From: Cryptomeria japonica
Taxonomy: Eukaryota > Streptophyta > Pinopsida > Cupressales > Cupressaceae
Assembly (NCBI RefSeq): GCF_030272615.1
Contig: NC_081414.1
Location: 781,052,119-781,116,118 of the forward strand
DNA length: 64,000 nucleotides
Direction: 5' to 3'
Shown here: positions 62,168-64,000 of the stretch, in pieces
Layout of the letters: each line of letters starts with the position of its first letter
Numbering within the stretch: position 1 is the stretch's first letter
Notes under the pieces: generated by a model
Database searches by the model: none
What the model saw: the letters and a program-made list of their open reading frames with translations, nothing else
What the model was told of the DNA's origin: nothing
Position numbers and translations under genes: made by a program

Positions 62168-63103
62168 ATGGGTTCTTCTAAGTTTCCTTTCTTAACTCCA
62201 CATAATTATGCTACTTGGAAAATTGATGCATGGAGTAAACTTATGGAAAAAGGACTCACTCATTACATTGATGGAACTATTGTTGCTCCAGCTGATCCTA
62301 AGGTTGATCCAGTTGGTCACTTAGATTGGCTCACCAAAAATATCATGGCAATTGGTACCTTAAGAAAGTATGTATCAAAGGATCTCATTTTTCATATTGA
62401 GAAATGTACTCTAATCAAGGATGCTTGGCAAAAGTTTCAAGACTTGTATGGTCAAGTTGATGAGATTAGGGGATATCAAATTGATAGTGATCTCACCATG
62501 TTAGATCCCAAGAACTTTGATACTATACAAGATTATGTCACTAAGGCAAATGAGTTGAGGGCACAACTCAAAGATTGTGGCATTGATAAGAAGGATACTC
62601 AATTGATATTCAACTTGATAGGGAAGCTTCCACAAGAATATGCAGCATTTGTTTCTAGTTTCCAAACTCATAGGATGACAATGGGTTCAAGCTACAAAAT
62701 GCCTACATTTGATGCTTTCAATGAAATGTTGATGATGGAACAAACTAAGTTGATAAGCATGGGCATTCTTAAGACTTCTTCTAAGTCTCAAGCCTTAGTG
62801 GCAAATCAAGGAAACAAAGGAAATCAAGGAAAGGACAACTCAAACAAGAAGAAATGGCAATCAAAGCCTAAAGAAAAAGCACCATCTTCTCCACAACAAG
62901 GAGATTCATCCTCTTCCAAGAGAGATAATTCACCAAAGAGAGAGAGACCTACTTGTGCTTATTGTAAAAAGATTGGTCATGAGGAACATCGTTGCCATAC
63001 TAAGAAGATTGATGAACTCACACATATCATCAAAAAGCATAACATTGATTTGCCTAAAGTCTACAAGAAGGATGATTCATCAACTTCCACTTCCTCACAT
63101 TGA
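62168..63103 (+). CDS. Copia element D gag
   Basis: I choose ATG 62168 (MGSSKFPFLTPHNYATWK); the open frame upstream to 62108 has no ATG. The 311 residues hold a UBN2-type gag domain (DAWQKFQDLYG, then LIFNLIGKLPQEYAAFVSSF, residues ~100-190), a basic Ser/Lys/Gln-rich linker, and a zinc knuckle CAYCKKIGHEEHRC at ~residues 262-275 with all four ligands present. Gag would form the virus-like particle and bind element RNA. It ends TGA at 63101, after which the same frame stays open into protease. No stops or shifts inside, so the element looks young compared with elements A-C. Confidence 0.92.
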   Translation: MGSSKFPFLTPHNYATWKIDAWSKLMEKGLTHYIDGTIVAPADPKVDPVGHLDWLTKNIMAIGTLRKYVSKDLIFHIEKCTLIKDAWQKFQDLYGQVDEIRGYQIDSDLTMLDPKNFDTIQDYVTKANELRAQLKDCGIDKKDTQLIFNLIGKLPQEYAAFVSSFQTHRMTMGSSYKMPTFDAFNEMLMMEQTKLISMGILKTSSKSQALVANQGNKGNQGKDNSNKKKWQSKPKEKAPSSPQQGDSSSSKRDNSPKRERPTCAYCKKIGHEEHRCHTKKIDELTHIIKKHNIDLPKVYKKDDSSTSTSSH

Positions 63104-64000
63104 AAAGGAAAAGGGCAAGCATTCATGGCTTCTACAAGTGGAAAGACTCACTCTTTTGGAACAAGAAAAGGAAAAGCTCTATGTGCTACTATTAGTCATG
63201 ATTCAGAGAGATGGCTTCTAGATTCAGGGGCTTCTCATCATATGGCATCTTCACAATCTATGTTCTCTACATTTGAGCCTTGCACCATGCCACAGATTTT
63301 GATGGGCAATCATACATACATGGATGTGATTGGGAAAGGATCTATTGACATTGGGGATAACTCCTTCAATGATGTGTTGTGTGTACCCCACTTGACAAAT
63401 AATCTCCTTTCTATCTATCAAATCACACATGGCACAACTAAGAGAGTTGTGGAGTTCACACCTGACTCAGTTTTCATTAGAGACATGGAGACTAGAGCTA
63501 TCATTGCGACTGGGGTGGTTGATCATGCATCTCGGTTATACTCCTTTTCAGATTTTGTTGATGATGATGATTTCACATTTGATGATTCTACACATGATGA
63601 TCACACTTATTGTGATGATTCAGATTTTGAGGAAAACTTTGGACACTTGAACATGGGGATTCTCACATGTAACCCAGTTCTTGAGTCTTGTACTTCATCT
63701 CCTCATATTGATATCACATCACCTATTGCACCTGATGATGTAGATAGTGCGACAGTTTTGCCTTCATGTGATTCAGTGCAGCAGGATATACATTGTCTTC
63801 CAGCTTTAGATTCATGGGATGATTACTTGACAGACATTGCAGGTTTGTTTGTGGAATCCTACATTGCAGATTTGGGAGACATCATTGATGACATTCATCT
63901 TCTCTTTGATGAAGGTGATTCTTCTTCGATTGTTGCGAGGGCACACTCTGACCCTCTTGTTCATTCTCTACATGATCATTCTTTCAAGGTTGACATGATT
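63104..64000 (+). CDS. Copia element D pol, protease start (partial, runs off window)
   Basis: In frame with gag after the TGA, 299 codons without a stop to the window edge. Protease: WLLDSGASHHMASSQSMFST near 63214-63273 with the catalytic DSG intact; then IGKGSI and DVLCVPHLTNNLLSIYQI, as in copia proteases. Downstream, about 150 residues from 63550 are rich in Asp (DFVDDDDFTFDDSTHDDH and similar); FGHLNMGIL near 63640 faintly recalls the pre-integrase HLN motif. Integrase and RT would lie beyond the window. An internal ATG at 63125 exists but sits after the TGA without evidence of use. Confidence 0.8.

Overview
The window looks like intergenic, transposon-filled chromosome from a large-genome land plant. 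All coding traces are plant-type Ty1/copia, Ty3/gypsy and LINE proteins, the insertions are nested and mostly old, and only one candidate cellular gene with introns is visible. A gymnosperm (conifer-like) genome is my best guess from the mass of decayed LTR elements, but no sequence I can name proves it. Nothing bacterial or organellar is present.

Layout. 1-780: LTR-like sequence. 866-4350 (-): decayed Ty3/gypsy gag-pol cut off inside integrase. 4860-5900 (-): LINE ORF1 fragment. 7986-8581: polypurine tract and start of a gypsy-type LTR, interrupted by copia element A (8582-15784, -, both LTRs present, 463-bp tandem duplication at its 3' end). 15785-16601: probable gypsy LTR remnant. 16602-22152 (+): copia element B, one reading frame broken only by stop codons, sitting in the 3' end of copia element C (22153-27741, -). 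27971-33975 (-): a nearly full-length but dead LINE with ORF1, endonuclease, reverse transcriptase, zinc finger and RNase H. 35466-36068 (+): a three-exon candidate gene of unknown function whose C-terminus resembles a tyrosine-sulfated peptide. 35020-49395: a complex fold-back region made of 84-bp arrays, a 1.9-kb palindrome, three ~620-bp tandem units, CT/GA microsatellites and a minisatellite with units in both orientations, arranged as a large inverted repeat and bounded by related inverted flanks. 49408-51070: a two-copy direct duplication. 51400-64000 (+): young copia element D. Its 5' LTR is split by an intact-looking non-autonomous gypsy element (51634-60225; two 1672-bp LTRs, CCTAC target-site duplication, one 1075-codon ORF with a retropepsin-like domain and a G-patch-like motif, and no reverse transcriptase or integrase).

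How the parts relate. Most coding remnants are dead: catalytic residues are changed and many stop codons lie where glutamine or tryptophan is expected. The youngest material is on the right, where element D has a gag frame followed, after one in-frame TGA, by a protease frame still open at the window end. The gypsy inside its LTR would depend on proteins supplied by another element. The most notable items are the small secreted-protein-like gene, the fold-back region next to it, the long ORF of the non-autonomous gypsy, and the TGA between gag and pol in element D.
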